Shown here: one piece after another, positions 28,350 to 36,670 of the stretch
Numbering within the stretch: position 1 is the stretch's first letter
Layout: each line of letters starts with the position of its first letter
DNA from: Streptomyces yatensis
GTDB taxonomy: Bacteria; Actinomycetota; Actinomycetes; Streptomycetales; Streptomycetaceae
Length of the DNA stretch: 64,000 nt
Reading direction: 5' to 3'
Assembly (NCBI RefSeq): GCF_018069625.1
Contig: NZ_CP072941.1
Span: 7,378,001 to 7,442,000, forward strand
Translations under genes and position numbers: made by a program
Notes under the pieces: generated by a model
What the model was told of the DNA's origin: nothing
The model's input: only the letters and a program-made list of their open reading frames with translations
The model's database searches: none

Positions 28350-30290
28350 CTAGCGCAACGGTCGCAGTCGGCCACCGTCCGCCAGCCGGGCCCTGAGGTC
28401 GGCGCGGGCGCCTGCCTTCGCGGGGAGGGCCAGGCCGCGGCCGTAGGAGCGGCCCCGGACGCCGCCGGTGGCGACGATCCCGGTGACCTGACGGCTTCCG
28501 GCGGCCAGCAGATACCACTGGCCGGACCGCGCCTTCCACAACACCCCCGCCAGCACCCGCGGCTCGCGCGGACCGCAGGCGGGGGAGTTGTCGGCGCTGG
28601 AGACGACCGCCCCCGCCGCGCCGCGGCGGGTGTCCCACGGCTGGAACTGGGCCAGGACCTTGCTGCCCGTGTCCCGCCAGGTGTCGGCGCGGGTGCACAG
28701 CCAGGCCGCGTGGCCGCCCGCCTCCGGCAGGGCCTGGGCGGCGAACCGCCAGGCGTTGACCGAGCGCACCCCCCGCCCGCGCATCATCGCCAGCCGACAG
28801 CCGGTCCTGGCCCAGCTCGCACGGGCCGCCCGGCCCGCCACATCGCGCACACCGGCGCCGGGGGTGCCGTAGGTGAGCCGGGCCGGGGCCAGTTCGCCCA
28901 GGTCGGCCACGAGTCGGGAGCCGAACTGCAACGCGGGCCAGCCACGGCAGGGCCGCAGCTGCGGAACGGTGCGCACCGGGTCGGTCACCCCGTGCCCGGT
29001 CCGGTGCAGCGGACGCGGCGTCCCGTTCGGGTGGAGCAGATCCCGCACCCAGGCGTGGCGCACCCAAGGGGCGGTCAGATAGCGGACGTTGCCGTCCGTA
29101 CGGCTGAGGACCAGCGCGGTCGAGGTGGCCGCGTCGGCCGCGTCCAGCCGGGCGAAGTCCAGCGCGGCCGCGCCGCCGTCGCCCGCCTCCGCGTACCGCG
29201 CCACCCGCAGCCCGTCGTACAGCAGCACCACCGTGGCCTGGTCCACCTCGCCCGCGAACAGCAGCTGCGGCGGCCCCGAGGGCGGCCCGGACTGCGTGCC
29301 CAGGGTGGCCGACACCCGCACGGAGCGGCCCGGCCGCGCCCAGACGGCCAGCGCGCGGCGCAGCAGCGCGGTGTCCCGGACGCGGTCGCCGCGTGCGGGC
29401 CACGAGGAGAACCCGGCGCGGGACGCGGTGCGCCAGGCGTCGGGCGCGGCCCGCGTCAACCGCGCGGGGTCCAGGGCCCGTTCGGAGGAGGGATTACGGG
29501 CGTACGAGGGCGCGGCCGCACCGGTCGGCCCCCAGCCCCGCCCGGGCACGCCGAGCAGCGTTCCGCAGACCACCAGCGCCACCACGGCCACCAGTACCGC
29601 CCGCACATGCTGACGGCGGCGCATCAGATCGGTGGGCCGCGCCTGGAGCGAACACGGGTCGAACTCCGGGGACTCCAGCAGCGATCCGTCCCGGCTGCCG
29701 GCCTGTTCGGGCACCGCGTCCGCCTCGTCCAGCGCGGCCCGCGCGTCGGCGACCCCGGCGGCGCGCAGCAGGGTGCGCGCCTCGTGCTCGCCGAGCCGCT
29801 CCAGCTCCCGCAGGACGTATGCGGCGCGGCCGGGGCCGGACAGCTCCGACAGGGCCCGCTCCAGAGCGAGTTCATCGGCCCCGCCGGAGCGTGGGAACAG
29901 CCGCAGCCCGAACACCTGCGGCAGCGCGGGGGGCCGCTGCCACCAGCGCCGCGGCCGGGCGGCGCGCAGCGCCAGGCGCAGCACCCGCAGCCGCACATAG
30001 GCATAGCCGGTGTCGGCGCCCGGGCCCTTCGTGCCGCGCTGCCAGGGCAGTTCGACATCAGGGTGCGGGTCCGGGCCCGTGCCGTAGCCCCGGTTACGGG
30101 GCAGCGCGCGCTGGGCGAGGGCATGCGCCGCGAGCACCCGGCGGGTGCGCCCGATGCCCGGCGGCAGGATGAGATACGCGAGCCGCACCAGCCGCGGGTA
30201 GTGCTCGACGATGGCGGCCTCGGCCTGCTCGACGTCGATCAGGCCGGTGGTTTCGTCGTCGGGGGCGACTGTCGCCTGGTGCTGGTCCAC
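28350..30290 (-). CDS. Membrane protein with sigma-70-like N-terminal domain
   Basis: 646 aa. Residues ~20-60 (VEQAEAAIVEHYPRLVRLAY) resemble the start of ECF sigma region 2, and residues ~150-205 (ALERALSELSGPGRAAYVLR ... EARTLLRAAG) resemble region 4. A single transmembrane helix follows at about residues 227-247 (VRAVLVAVVALVVCGTLLGV). The remaining ~400 residues would lie outside, with few cysteines and no recognised catalytic motif. The N-terminal part is degenerate and may no longer bind DNA or RNA polymerase. Possible roles are membrane-tethered signalling or a decayed sigma/anti-sigma fusion; I do not assign one. It is monocistronic, flanked by repeat elements on both sides. Confidence 0.75.
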   Translation of the reverse strand: MDQHQATVAPDDETTGLIDVEQAEAAIVEHYPRLVRLAYLILPPGIGRTRRVLAAHALAQRALPRNRGYGTGPDPHPDVELPWQRGTKGPGADTGYAYVRLRVLRLALRAARPRRWWQRPPALPQVFGLRLFPRSGGADELALERALSELSGPGRAAYVLRELERLGEHEARTLLRAAGVADARAALDEADAVPEQAGSRDGSLLESPEFDPCSLQARPTDLMRRRQHVRAVLVAVVALVVCGTLLGVPGRGWGPTGAAAPSYARNPSSERALDPARLTRAAPDAWRTASRAGFSSWPARGDRVRDTALLRRALAVWARPGRSVRVSATLGTQSGPPSGPPQLLFAGEVDQATVVLLYDGLRVARYAEAGDGGAAALDFARLDAADAATSTALVLSRTDGNVRYLTAPWVRHAWVRDLLHPNGTPRPLHRTGHGVTDPVRTVPQLRPCRGWPALQFGSRLVADLGELAPARLTYGTPGAGVRDVAGRAARASWARTGCRLAMMRGRGVRSVNAWRFAAQALPEAGGHAAWLCTRADTWRDTGSKVLAQFQPWDTRRGAAGAVVSSADNSPACGPREPRVLAGVLWKARSGQWYLLAAGSRQVTGIVATGGVRGRSYGRGLALPAKAGARADLRARLADGGRLRPLR

Positions 30291-30346
30291 GGTTCGTGAA
30301 CGAGTGGCGGGCCGGGTTGGTCACCTAGCGGTGTCCGGCGGGAGTT

Positions 30347-30870
30347 GGCGCCCGCGGCGGGCTGTCCCCTCCCCGCCCCTTCCCACAACTGGGGCTCCGC
30401 CCCAGACCCCCGGGGTCCGGGGTGCAGCCCCCTGCCGAGCCCCTGCCATGCGGCGGAGTCGCCCCCACGCGGCAGAGCAGCGTGGCGGTGCCTTTCCCTC
30501 CCGGCCCCTACTCGCACCGTCCGTATGCGCTCCGGCGCGTGGCAGGGCCTCGACCTGCCCCCGGCCGTCGCGGCCGTGAACACCCGCATCGGCCGGCTGA
30601 CCGCGATCAGCCCGCCGATGCGGGTGTGCCCGGCGGCGAGGGGCCAGCCTGCCCAGGCCGTCCGCGCCCAGCTCGTCGAGGCCGTATGGTTCGCCGACAC
30701 TGTCCGGCCCCTCGGGGCCGCCCGGCCGGTCGATATCGGCCGACCGTTCGGCCGCCGGCGTGAGAAGGGCGGGCGGATGCCCGTGCACATCCGGGCCGCC
30801 CGGCCGGGGTCTGGGGCGGAGCCCCAGTTGAGGGAAGGGGCGGGGAGGGGAACAGCCCGCCGCAGGCGTC
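30347..30870. repeat. 524-bp element bounded by ~67-bp inverted repeats
   Basis: The left arm (30347-30413) and right arm (30804-30870) are near-perfect reverse complements. Shared blocks include GCGGCGGGCTG, CCCCTCCCCGCCCCTTCCC and GGGGCTCCGCCCCAGACCC. The interior (30414-30803) carries a large hairpin and no convincing gene. The arms belong to the same family as the repeats at 14.8 and 28.2 kb. It occupies most of the 746-bp gap between the sigma-like membrane protein gene and the GH89 gene. No target-site duplication was identified. Confidence 0.7.
30580..30627. repeat. Long perfect-stem hairpin inside the element
   Basis: ACACCCGCATCGGC (30580-30593), one unpaired C and GGCTGA pair with TCAGCC (30607-30612), one C and GCCGATGCGGGTGT (30614-30627). 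That is 20 base pairs around one C/C mismatch, with a 6-base loop (CCGCGA). It could be a terminator, an operator or part of a mobile element end. Confidence 0.65.
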
Positions 30871-30914
30871 ACGATCCGCCGCACACCCCCCGAGCGCCCC
30901 TTCCCGACACCTGA

Positions 30915-31010
30915 CGATATGCGGCTCCGCCGCGTGCGGGGCTCTGCCCCGGGCCCCGGGCCCCGGAGGGCCGGGGGCGAAGCCTGCCACGCGGCGGAGC
31001 CGCAATCGAT
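30915..31010. repeat. Inverted repeat next to the GH89 stop
   Basis: GCGGCTCCGCCGCGTG (30921-30936) and CACGCGGCGGAGCCGC (30988-31003) are perfect complements, with CGATAT/ATCGAT at the outer edges. The same GCGGCTCCGCCGCG module appears in the 28.2-kb element. By position it may serve as the terminator of the GH89 gene, which ends at 31037. Confidence 0.6.
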
Positions 31011-31036
31011 ACCGTGCCGCCACCGACGCCGCCCCG

Positions 31037-34000
31037 CTACGGCGTACCCGTCTTCCACCCGCTGAACTCGACCGTCCCCCGGGCCCCCGTGCCCCCGTTC
31101 GCCGCCGTCATGAAGATCCCGGCGTCCTGCGCGGCCGCCCCGCCCGGTGCCGTCACGGTGGCCACCTTGCGCCAGGTCGCGCCGTCGTCGGTGGACAGCT
31201 CGCCGGTGTAGGAGGTGGCCGCGGTGCGGGTCAGCCGCAGCAGGACGGGGGCCTTGACGCCGGTGATCCGCTGGTAGGTGTCCAGCGTGCCGTCGCCGCC
31301 CGAGTCGTAGGACAGGACGACCCCGTTGGCCGGGGTGACGGAGAGGTTCACAAAGCCGGGGGAGCCCGCCGTGGCGAGGTCGTTGCGGACGATGATGCCG
31401 GCCCGCGCCCAGGGTCCGGTGGCCGCCTGGGCGGTCACCTTCACGGTGATGGCCGTGCCCACCGTAAGGACGCCGTCGCGGTAGACGGAGCCGAATTCGG
31501 CGGTGCCCTTCCACAGGTCCTGGCCCGCGCCGTCGATCGCGAACCGCTCGTCCAGCTGGCCGAAGGCCGCACCGCTGTTGGTGACCGTCCGCAAGCCGTC
31601 CGCCAGCGGTCCGGCGATCCACAGCGTCCCCGTGCGCACGGCCCGCACCCGGTCCTCGCCCCGGGGCCCGTAGGTGACGCCCAGTTCGTACGGCAGTGGC
31701 TTGAGCGGGTGCTCCAGCGGCTCGTCGGGCGCGGTCGCGCGCCAGCGGACCTCGCCCGTGCCGCCCGCGGGGATGCCGGGCAGCCGGGTCGGCCCGTCCG
31801 GATCCGGGTCGAGCCCGGTCACGGTGAGGTCGAAGTCGACGCGGCCGGTGGGGCGCAGCCCGTTGACGTTGCGCAGGGCGGCGGTGAGGGACGCGGTGCC
31901 GCCGGGCGGCAGGGCGGCGGGCTCGGCGGTGACGGTCAGCGTGCCCTGGTACGGGGCCTTGGCCAGCGCCTCGTACACCCGCTGGGCGGTGCGGTGGGCG
32001 TCCGCCGTCGGCCGCACCGGATAGCTGGTGCGCTCCCGGGTCCACGGCTCCTCGACGGCGAACCAGTCGAAGGAGCGCGGGGGCCGGTTCTCCGCCAGCG
32101 CGTCCTCCAGCTCGTCCAGGTAGGACTGCCACTGGGGGAGGTGGAAGTCGGCGATGAGGCCGCTCCAGTCGCGGTTGGCGTAGTTGGCCAGCTTGCCGCC
32201 GTCCGCCGTGGCGCGGTCCGCCCAGGTGGTGATGAGGGTGCGCGCGGCCCGCTCCAGCTGGGCCGACTCCTCCTCGCCCGACGCCATCCGCTTGGCGTCC
32301 TCGAGCCACGGGCCCAGCAGGAACCGCCGGTGGGCGCCGGTCATGTCGTCGCTGAGCCGCATCAGCTTGAGCCACAGCCGGGCCAGCGTCCGGAAGGCCG
32401 TGCGGTCCTTGCGGTCGTAGGCGTCCTGGAGCTGGGGGATCAGCTGCCAGGAGCGGTTGGCGAGCGCCTGCCGCGCGATGTCGGTGAGGTCATGGCGGTA
32501 GGCGTCGCTGTCGCGCAGCCCGGCGCGGACGCCCAGCAGCGCCGCGAAGGCCACGTCGAAGCCGGCCGGGTCGAAGGCGGGGGTGTGGGTCGCGTAGTTG
32601 GTGCCCGAACGGGCGGTCAGGGAGGGGCGGGCGGCGAAGACCGAGTCATGCGGGCGGCCGTCCTTGCTGCTGATCTGGTACGCGGTGTCGCGCAGCGCGG
32701 CGAACGCCTCCCGGGCCTTGGCGTCCCGTCCGCCGTAGCGCACCTCGGCGTACGAGCGGAACCACTCGGCCCGGTCCACCGCATCCTCACGCCACGCCAA
32801 CTCGCTGAAGAGCTCGAACGCGGCCGGATCCCGCTCGGCCGCCTCCGGCATATAGGCCGTGCCGACCAGTTTGCTGCCCGGCTTGTCGCGCCAGACGGTG
32901 AACCGCTTCGTCCACATATGGGTCTTGGCGCCGATCGTGGTGCGGCCGCCGAAGTTGGGGATGGTGCCGAACGCGTACGGCACCGCGCCCCAGTCCTTCT
33001 CCCGGTCGGTGACGGTGTCCAGGTCCGACAGCCCGTCCACCACGAGCATCCGGTCGTGGTCGACGGCGTCCAGCAGATCCCGGCGGGGGTTCTCCTGCCA
33101 GCCGAGGATCACCCAGATCGCGCCGGGGCGGGCGGTCCGCAGCGCGGTCTCCACGGCGCGGGCGGCGTCGGGCACCGGGACGTCGCCCGGGTCGCCGCCC
33201 TCGTGCAGCAGATCCATCTTGAACAGCTCGGCCTCGCCGAACAGTTCGCGCTGATGGCGGTAGAAGGCCGCGGCCACCTTCCGGAACGACTCGGTGCGCG
33301 GATCGAGCCAGTCGGGGCGCCTGAGCCCGTTCCAGTCGCCCTGCGGCACCGTACGGGCCTCCGGGTTGCGGTCCGCGAAGCCGTCGGGGACGGTGCCGAA
33401 GTAGCCGGGGAACACCGGCCGCATGCCCAGCTCCCGCAGCCGGTCGGCGATCCGCCGCCCCAGCTCGGTGCGCTTGGCCAGGAGCGCGGTGGAGACCGGT
33501 CCGCCGTATTCGCTCATGTTCTGCAGCAGCCACCACGGCTGGTGGGAGGGGGCGGGGAGCCAGGTGCGCGCCTCGGTCTCGGTGTAGCCGAACTCCTGGA
33601 GCAGCCGGTGGTAGACGGCCTCCTGACCGGCGGTGACCAGCAGTTCGTTGCAGCCGTGCAGGGCCGCGACGTCGATCAGGTGCTCCCAGCGGTCCCAGTC
33701 GGCGAACGGCGCGGTGTAGCCGTCATGGGTGTCGTTGAACGCGAAGCGGTGCGGCAGCGCGGTCGATTGGGTGAGGCGCCGGGCGGGCGCGGGCAGCTTC
33801 TCCGGCAGGTTCAGCTGATCGCCGGACCAGGTGAGCTGTGCGTGACAGGTGTACTTGAGATACCAGTGCACGCCCGTGAGCAGCACCGCCGGGCTGGTGC
33901 CGGAGACCGTCACCCGCCCCGCGGAGCCGTCGACCTCGAACCGCTCCTCATCGCCCCGCTTGGCCAGTGCCACCAGCCGGAACTGCCCGGCGTGGGTCGG

Positions 34001-34171
34001 CAGCAGCCGCCGGAGGGCGGCCCGTGCGGGAGCGGTGTCGAATGCGGTCACGGCGGTGTCCTGTGCGTCGTGCGGCTCATCGGCCACCGCGGGGAGGCGG
34101 CTCCCCAGCGTGGCCCCGGCCCCCAGTGCTCCGGCGGTTCCGATCAGCGTGCGTCTGCTCAGGTCGCTCAT
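31037..34171 (-). CDS. Secreted alpha-N-acetylglucosaminidase (GH89, NAGLU-like)
   Basis: 1044 aa. The ATG at 34169-34171 is preferred because GGGGGG lies directly upstream; an ATG 6 codons earlier is possible. The N-terminus SRRTLIGTAGALGAGATLG is a Tat-type signal. The NAGLU N-terminal domain is followed by the barrel (FNDTHDGYTAPFADWDRWE, QPWWLLQNMSEYGGP). Probable catalytic glutamates are in MDLLHEGGDPG and in MPEAAERDPAAFELFSELAW, the positions matching the human enzyme's TFNEMQPP and PEGI motifs. It should remove alpha-linked GlcNAc from glycoproteins or glycans. A further ~250 C-terminal residues form Ig-like and DUF1349/laminin-G-like domains that probably bind carbohydrate. Confidence 0.88.
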   Translation of the reverse strand: MSDLSRRTLIGTAGALGAGATLGSRLPAVADEPHDAQDTAVTAFDTAPARAALRRLLPTHAGQFRLVALAKRGDEERFEVDGSAGRVTVSGTSPAVLLTGVHWYLKYTCHAQLTWSGDQLNLPEKLPAPARRLTQSTALPHRFAFNDTHDGYTAPFADWDRWEHLIDVAALHGCNELLVTAGQEAVYHRLLQEFGYTETEARTWLPAPSHQPWWLLQNMSEYGGPVSTALLAKRTELGRRIADRLRELGMRPVFPGYFGTVPDGFADRNPEARTVPQGDWNGLRRPDWLDPRTESFRKVAAAFYRHQRELFGEAELFKMDLLHEGGDPGDVPVPDAARAVETALRTARPGAIWVILGWQENPRRDLLDAVDHDRMLVVDGLSDLDTVTDREKDWGAVPYAFGTIPNFGGRTTIGAKTHMWTKRFTVWRDKPGSKLVGTAYMPEAAERDPAAFELFSELAWREDAVDRAEWFRSYAEVRYGGRDAKAREAFAALRDTAYQISSKDGRPHDSVFAARPSLTARSGTNYATHTPAFDPAGFDVAFAALLGVRAGLRDSDAYRHDLTDIARQALANRSWQLIPQLQDAYDRKDRTAFRTLARLWLKLMRLSDDMTGAHRRFLLGPWLEDAKRMASGEEESAQLERAARTLITTWADRATADGGKLANYANRDWSGLIADFHLPQWQSYLDELEDALAENRPPRSFDWFAVEEPWTRERTSYPVRPTADAHRTAQRVYEALAKAPYQGTLTVTAEPAALPPGGTASLTAALRNVNGLRPTGRVDFDLTVTGLDPDPDGPTRLPGIPAGGTGEVRWRATAPDEPLEHPLKPLPYELGVTYGPRGEDRVRAVRTGTLWIAGPLADGLRTVTNSGAAFGQLDERFAIDGAGQDLWKGTAEFGSVYRDGVLTVGTAITVKVTAQAATGPWARAGIIVRNDLATAGSPGFVNLSVTPANGVVLSYDSGGDGTLDTYQRITGVKAPVLLRLTRTAATSYTGELSTDDGATWRKVATVTAPGGAAAQDAGIFMTAANGGTGARGTVEFSGWKTGTP

Positions 34172-34286
34172 GCGCCCCCCATCGGACAACGGCCAATGCG
34201 TCGTATGGAGAAGGCACTTAACCAGCGTTGGGAGGTGGGAGCAATGGGGCGCACGGGGAGGTGCCGGTTCCCGGGGCCATGGAGCG

Positions 34287-34934
34287 TCAGCCCCGGTCCA
34301 GGTAGGCCAGCACCGCCAGCACCCGGCGGTTGTTGTCGTCCGACGGCGGCAGACCGAGCTTTCCGAAGATATTGGAGGTGTGCTTGGCCACCGCCCGCTC
34401 GGTGACGAAGAGCTGCGCGGCGATCGCCGTATTCGACCGCCCCTCCGCCATCAGCTCCATCACCTCCAGCTCCCGCGGTGTCAGCCGCCCCAGCGGCTTG
34501 TCCTGGGCGCGCCGGTCCAGCAGCTGCGAGATCACCTGCGGATCCATCGCCGTGCCCCCCGCGGCCACCCGCCGCACCGCGTCGATGAACTGATCGGCGT
34601 CGAAGACCCGGTCCTTGAGCAGGTACCCGATGCCCCCGCTGCCGTCCGCGAGCAGCTCCCGCGCGTACAGCTGCTCCACATGCTGGGAGAGCACCAGCAC
34701 CGGCAACCCCGGCCGCGCCCGCCGGGCCCGCAGCGCGCACTGCAGCCCCTCGTCGCTGAACGACGGCGGCAGCCGCACGTCCACCACCGCGACATCCGGC
34801 TCCAGCTCCGCCAGCGCCTTGCTCAGCTCGGGCCCGCTCTCCACGGCCGCCACGACCTCGAAGTCGTACGCCTCCAGCATGCGGACCAGCCCGTCCCGCA
34901 GCAGGAACAGATCCTCGGCGACCACAACACGCAC
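34287..34934 (-). CDS. NarL/LuxR-family response regulator
   Basis: 215 aa from GTG at 34932-34934. The receiver has acidic residues E7/D8, phospho-acceptor D52 (VAVVDVRLPP) and the switch Lys in YLLKDRV. The C-terminal LuxR-type HTH reads LTPRELEVMELMAEGRSNTAIAAQLFVTERAVAKHTSNIF. The likely partner is the histidine kinase at 36671-37945 on the same strand, but an oppositely oriented lipoprotein gene lies between them. Kinases of this HisKA_3 type normally work with exactly this regulator class. The target may be the MMPL exporter or the lipoprotein gene; this is inference. Confidence 0.9.
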   Translation of the reverse strand: MRVVVAEDLFLLRDGLVRMLEAYDFEVVAAVESGPELSKALAELEPDVAVVDVRLPPSFSDEGLQCALRARRARPGLPVLVLSQHVEQLYARELLADGSGGIGYLLKDRVFDADQFIDAVRRVAAGGTAMDPQVISQLLDRRAQDKPLGRLTPRELEVMELMAEGRSNTAIAAQLFVTERAVAKHTSNIFGKLGLPPSDDNNRRVLAVLAYLDRG

Positions 34935-35111
34935 GGCGGCTCCATGACTTCTTCGGGCCCCTGGGGTGGGGGACGTGACCGAATCCGACGAATGTACCGC
35001 TGTGCGGTGAGCGGGAGGGGATCAGCGGCCCGGGGAACCGTTCTGCCGGATTCCGCGTGATGTCCTCTTGATGTGCCGCCGGCTGGTGGCGGGCGAACGA
35101 AGGGGGAGCCG

Positions 35112-36527
35112 GTGCTGGGTCGGAGGCGGGTGATGGTGGGCGTGGCGGTGTCGCTTTCGGCGGCGCTGGTGGCGTGCGGGCCGGAGAAGGAGAAGGAGTG
35201 GACGGGGGCGGAGCCTTCGAAGGGGTCCGCGGCCGAGGCCGCGCGGTTCGCGCCGTTGGTGCGGCTGGCCAAGGGGGAGTCGCTGATGCCGATGGACGCG
35301 ACGCGGTTCATCGGGCGGTCCGCGCTGCGCTTCGACCACGACGGCTTCTGCCGTGACGAGGGGCCGGTGGCCGCCGCGATCGACCCGCGGCGGTTGGGGA
35401 GTAAGGACAATGCCTACAAGCACGCGGAGGTGCAGCCGGGGAAGTCGTCGTCCAAGCCGGTGTCCTGCCCCGGACACGGGGACAAGTGGCACACCTCGAC
35501 CGAGGCCGGCGGCGGTTTCTATCTCGACCCGCCGAAGGAGGTGCGGAAGGGCGAGGGCACGGACGCGCCGGTCTACTGGGAGTACCACAACCACAAGACG
35601 GACCCGAAGCGCGCGGCGTACGTCTACTGGTTCTTCTACGCCTACAACAACCTGACCCCGGGCAACCGGCACGAGGGCGACTGGGAGCGCGTCGCGGTCC
35701 AGCTGCGCGATGGCAAGCCCGAGGCGGTGACGTTCGCGAAGCACGGCAAGGATACGTGCAGCGTGAAGTGGTCGGAACTGGATCCGCGGGACGGGCATCC
35801 GACGGTGTACTCGGCGCGTGGTTCACACGGCTCCTATCCGACCGACAAGAACCAGTGGGTGAACGGCACGCTCGATCGGCCCTCGAAGGGCGGCGCCGAA
35901 TGGCGCACCTGGGAGCACGCCCGCCCGGTCGACCGCGAGCCCTGGTGGGGGTACGCCGGGTGGTGGGGGTCGCAGCAGCATGTGAGCGGATTCGACGGGC
36001 CGATGGGCCCGCGCCCGGGGCGTCTGCTGTCGGGCGTCTTCACCGACGACAGTTGCGGGCCCGCCGACAAGCCGCCGACGGATCCGCCCAAGGACCAGCC
36101 CACGGACCGGCCCACCGAACAGCCCACCGAGCAGCCCACGGAACGGCCCACGGAACGGCCCACGGACCAGGCCGCGCCCAGGACGGAGGAAGGGGCGATC
36201 CGGCGGTACGAGGAGTATCTGCACGCCGTGGGCCGGGAGGACATCAAGACGGTCTGCGAGGTGGCCGGGCCCGCGGCGAAGCAGGCGGAGGACCAGGGGT
36301 TCGGCCCGTGCACGTCCACGTTCCTGGTCACGTTCCAGATGATCTCGCCTACGCAGAAGAAGGCCCTGCAGACCGCGACGGTCGATCCGCGGAAGGTCGT
36401 CGTACGAAGCCCCGCCAAGATCGACATTCCGGCCGATGCGGTCAAGGCCTCCGTCACCTTCTCCGAAAACGAGATCGGGACCAGCACCCTGGAGTATCTG
36501 AAGGACGACTGGTACATCACTGACTGA
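35112..36527 (+). CDS. Lipoprotein with Vps62/NPP1-like domain and TERP-repeat linker
   Basis: 471 aa from GTG 35112 with GAAGGGGGA upstream. A lipobox SAALVACG gives a lipid-anchored extracellular protein. Residues ~60-310 contain WFFYAYNN and GNRHEGDWERVAVQL, the signature of the Vps62/DUF946 family, distantly like necrosis-inducing NPP1 proteins. A linker of about ten P-T-[DE]-[RQ] tetrapeptides follows, then a ~110-residue C-terminal domain of NTF2-like length (GAIRRYEEYLHAVGREDIKT) typical of extracytoplasmic Streptomyces lipoproteins. The gene lies on the opposite strand between a response regulator and its probable kinase. Confidence 0.75.
   Translation: MLGRRRVMVGVAVSLSAALVACGPEKEKEWTGAEPSKGSAAEAARFAPLVRLAKGESLMPMDATRFIGRSALRFDHDGFCRDEGPVAAAIDPRRLGSKDNAYKHAEVQPGKSSSKPVSCPGHGDKWHTSTEAGGGFYLDPPKEVRKGEGTDAPVYWEYHNHKTDPKRAAYVYWFFYAYNNLTPGNRHEGDWERVAVQLRDGKPEAVTFAKHGKDTCSVKWSELDPRDGHPTVYSARGSHGSYPTDKNQWVNGTLDRPSKGGAEWRTWEHARPVDREPWWGYAGWWGSQQHVSGFDGPMGPRPGRLLSGVFTDDSCGPADKPPTDPPKDQPTDRPTEQPTEQPTERPTERPTDQAAPRTEEGAIRRYEEYLHAVGREDIKTVCEVAGPAAKQAEDQGFGPCTSTFLVTFQMISPTQKKALQTATVDPRKVVVRSPAKIDIPADAVKASVTFSENEIGTSTLEYLKDDWYITD
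36092..36170 (+). repeat. 12-bp coding tandem repeat (PTER/PTEQ linker)
   Basis: About six imperfect CCCACGGAACGG units encode the Pro-Thr-Glu/Asp-Arg/Gln linker of the lipoprotein. Such repeats change copy number easily by slippage. Confidence 0.75.
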
Positions 36528-36670
36528 GCGCGCCGGGGGCGGACGATCTCCGTACCGGCCTCGTCGCTCAACAGGCGGGTTCCGGAAGTCGCACCGGAGT
36601 CCCGCGGCCGGCATCGGCACGCTGACACCGGCGCGACGCGTCCCGCCGCCGGATTTTCCCCGGCGGTGGG

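Noticed and set aside
30347..30870. Insertion sequence with transposase
   Set aside because: The ends look like inverted repeats, but the interior has no transposase-like frame, so at most a non-autonomous element.
30321..32375. 684-codon minus-strand frame at the GH89 3' end and repeats
   Set aside because: It runs through the GH89 coding region in another frame and through repeat elements; no recognisable domain.
31709..34405. 898-codon plus-strand frame over GH89
   Set aside because: Antisense shadow of the GH89 gene; GH89 motifs are clear on the minus strand.
36061..36180. CRISPR array
   Set aside because: The 12-bp repeats are contiguous and code for a Pro-Thr linker; there are no spacers.
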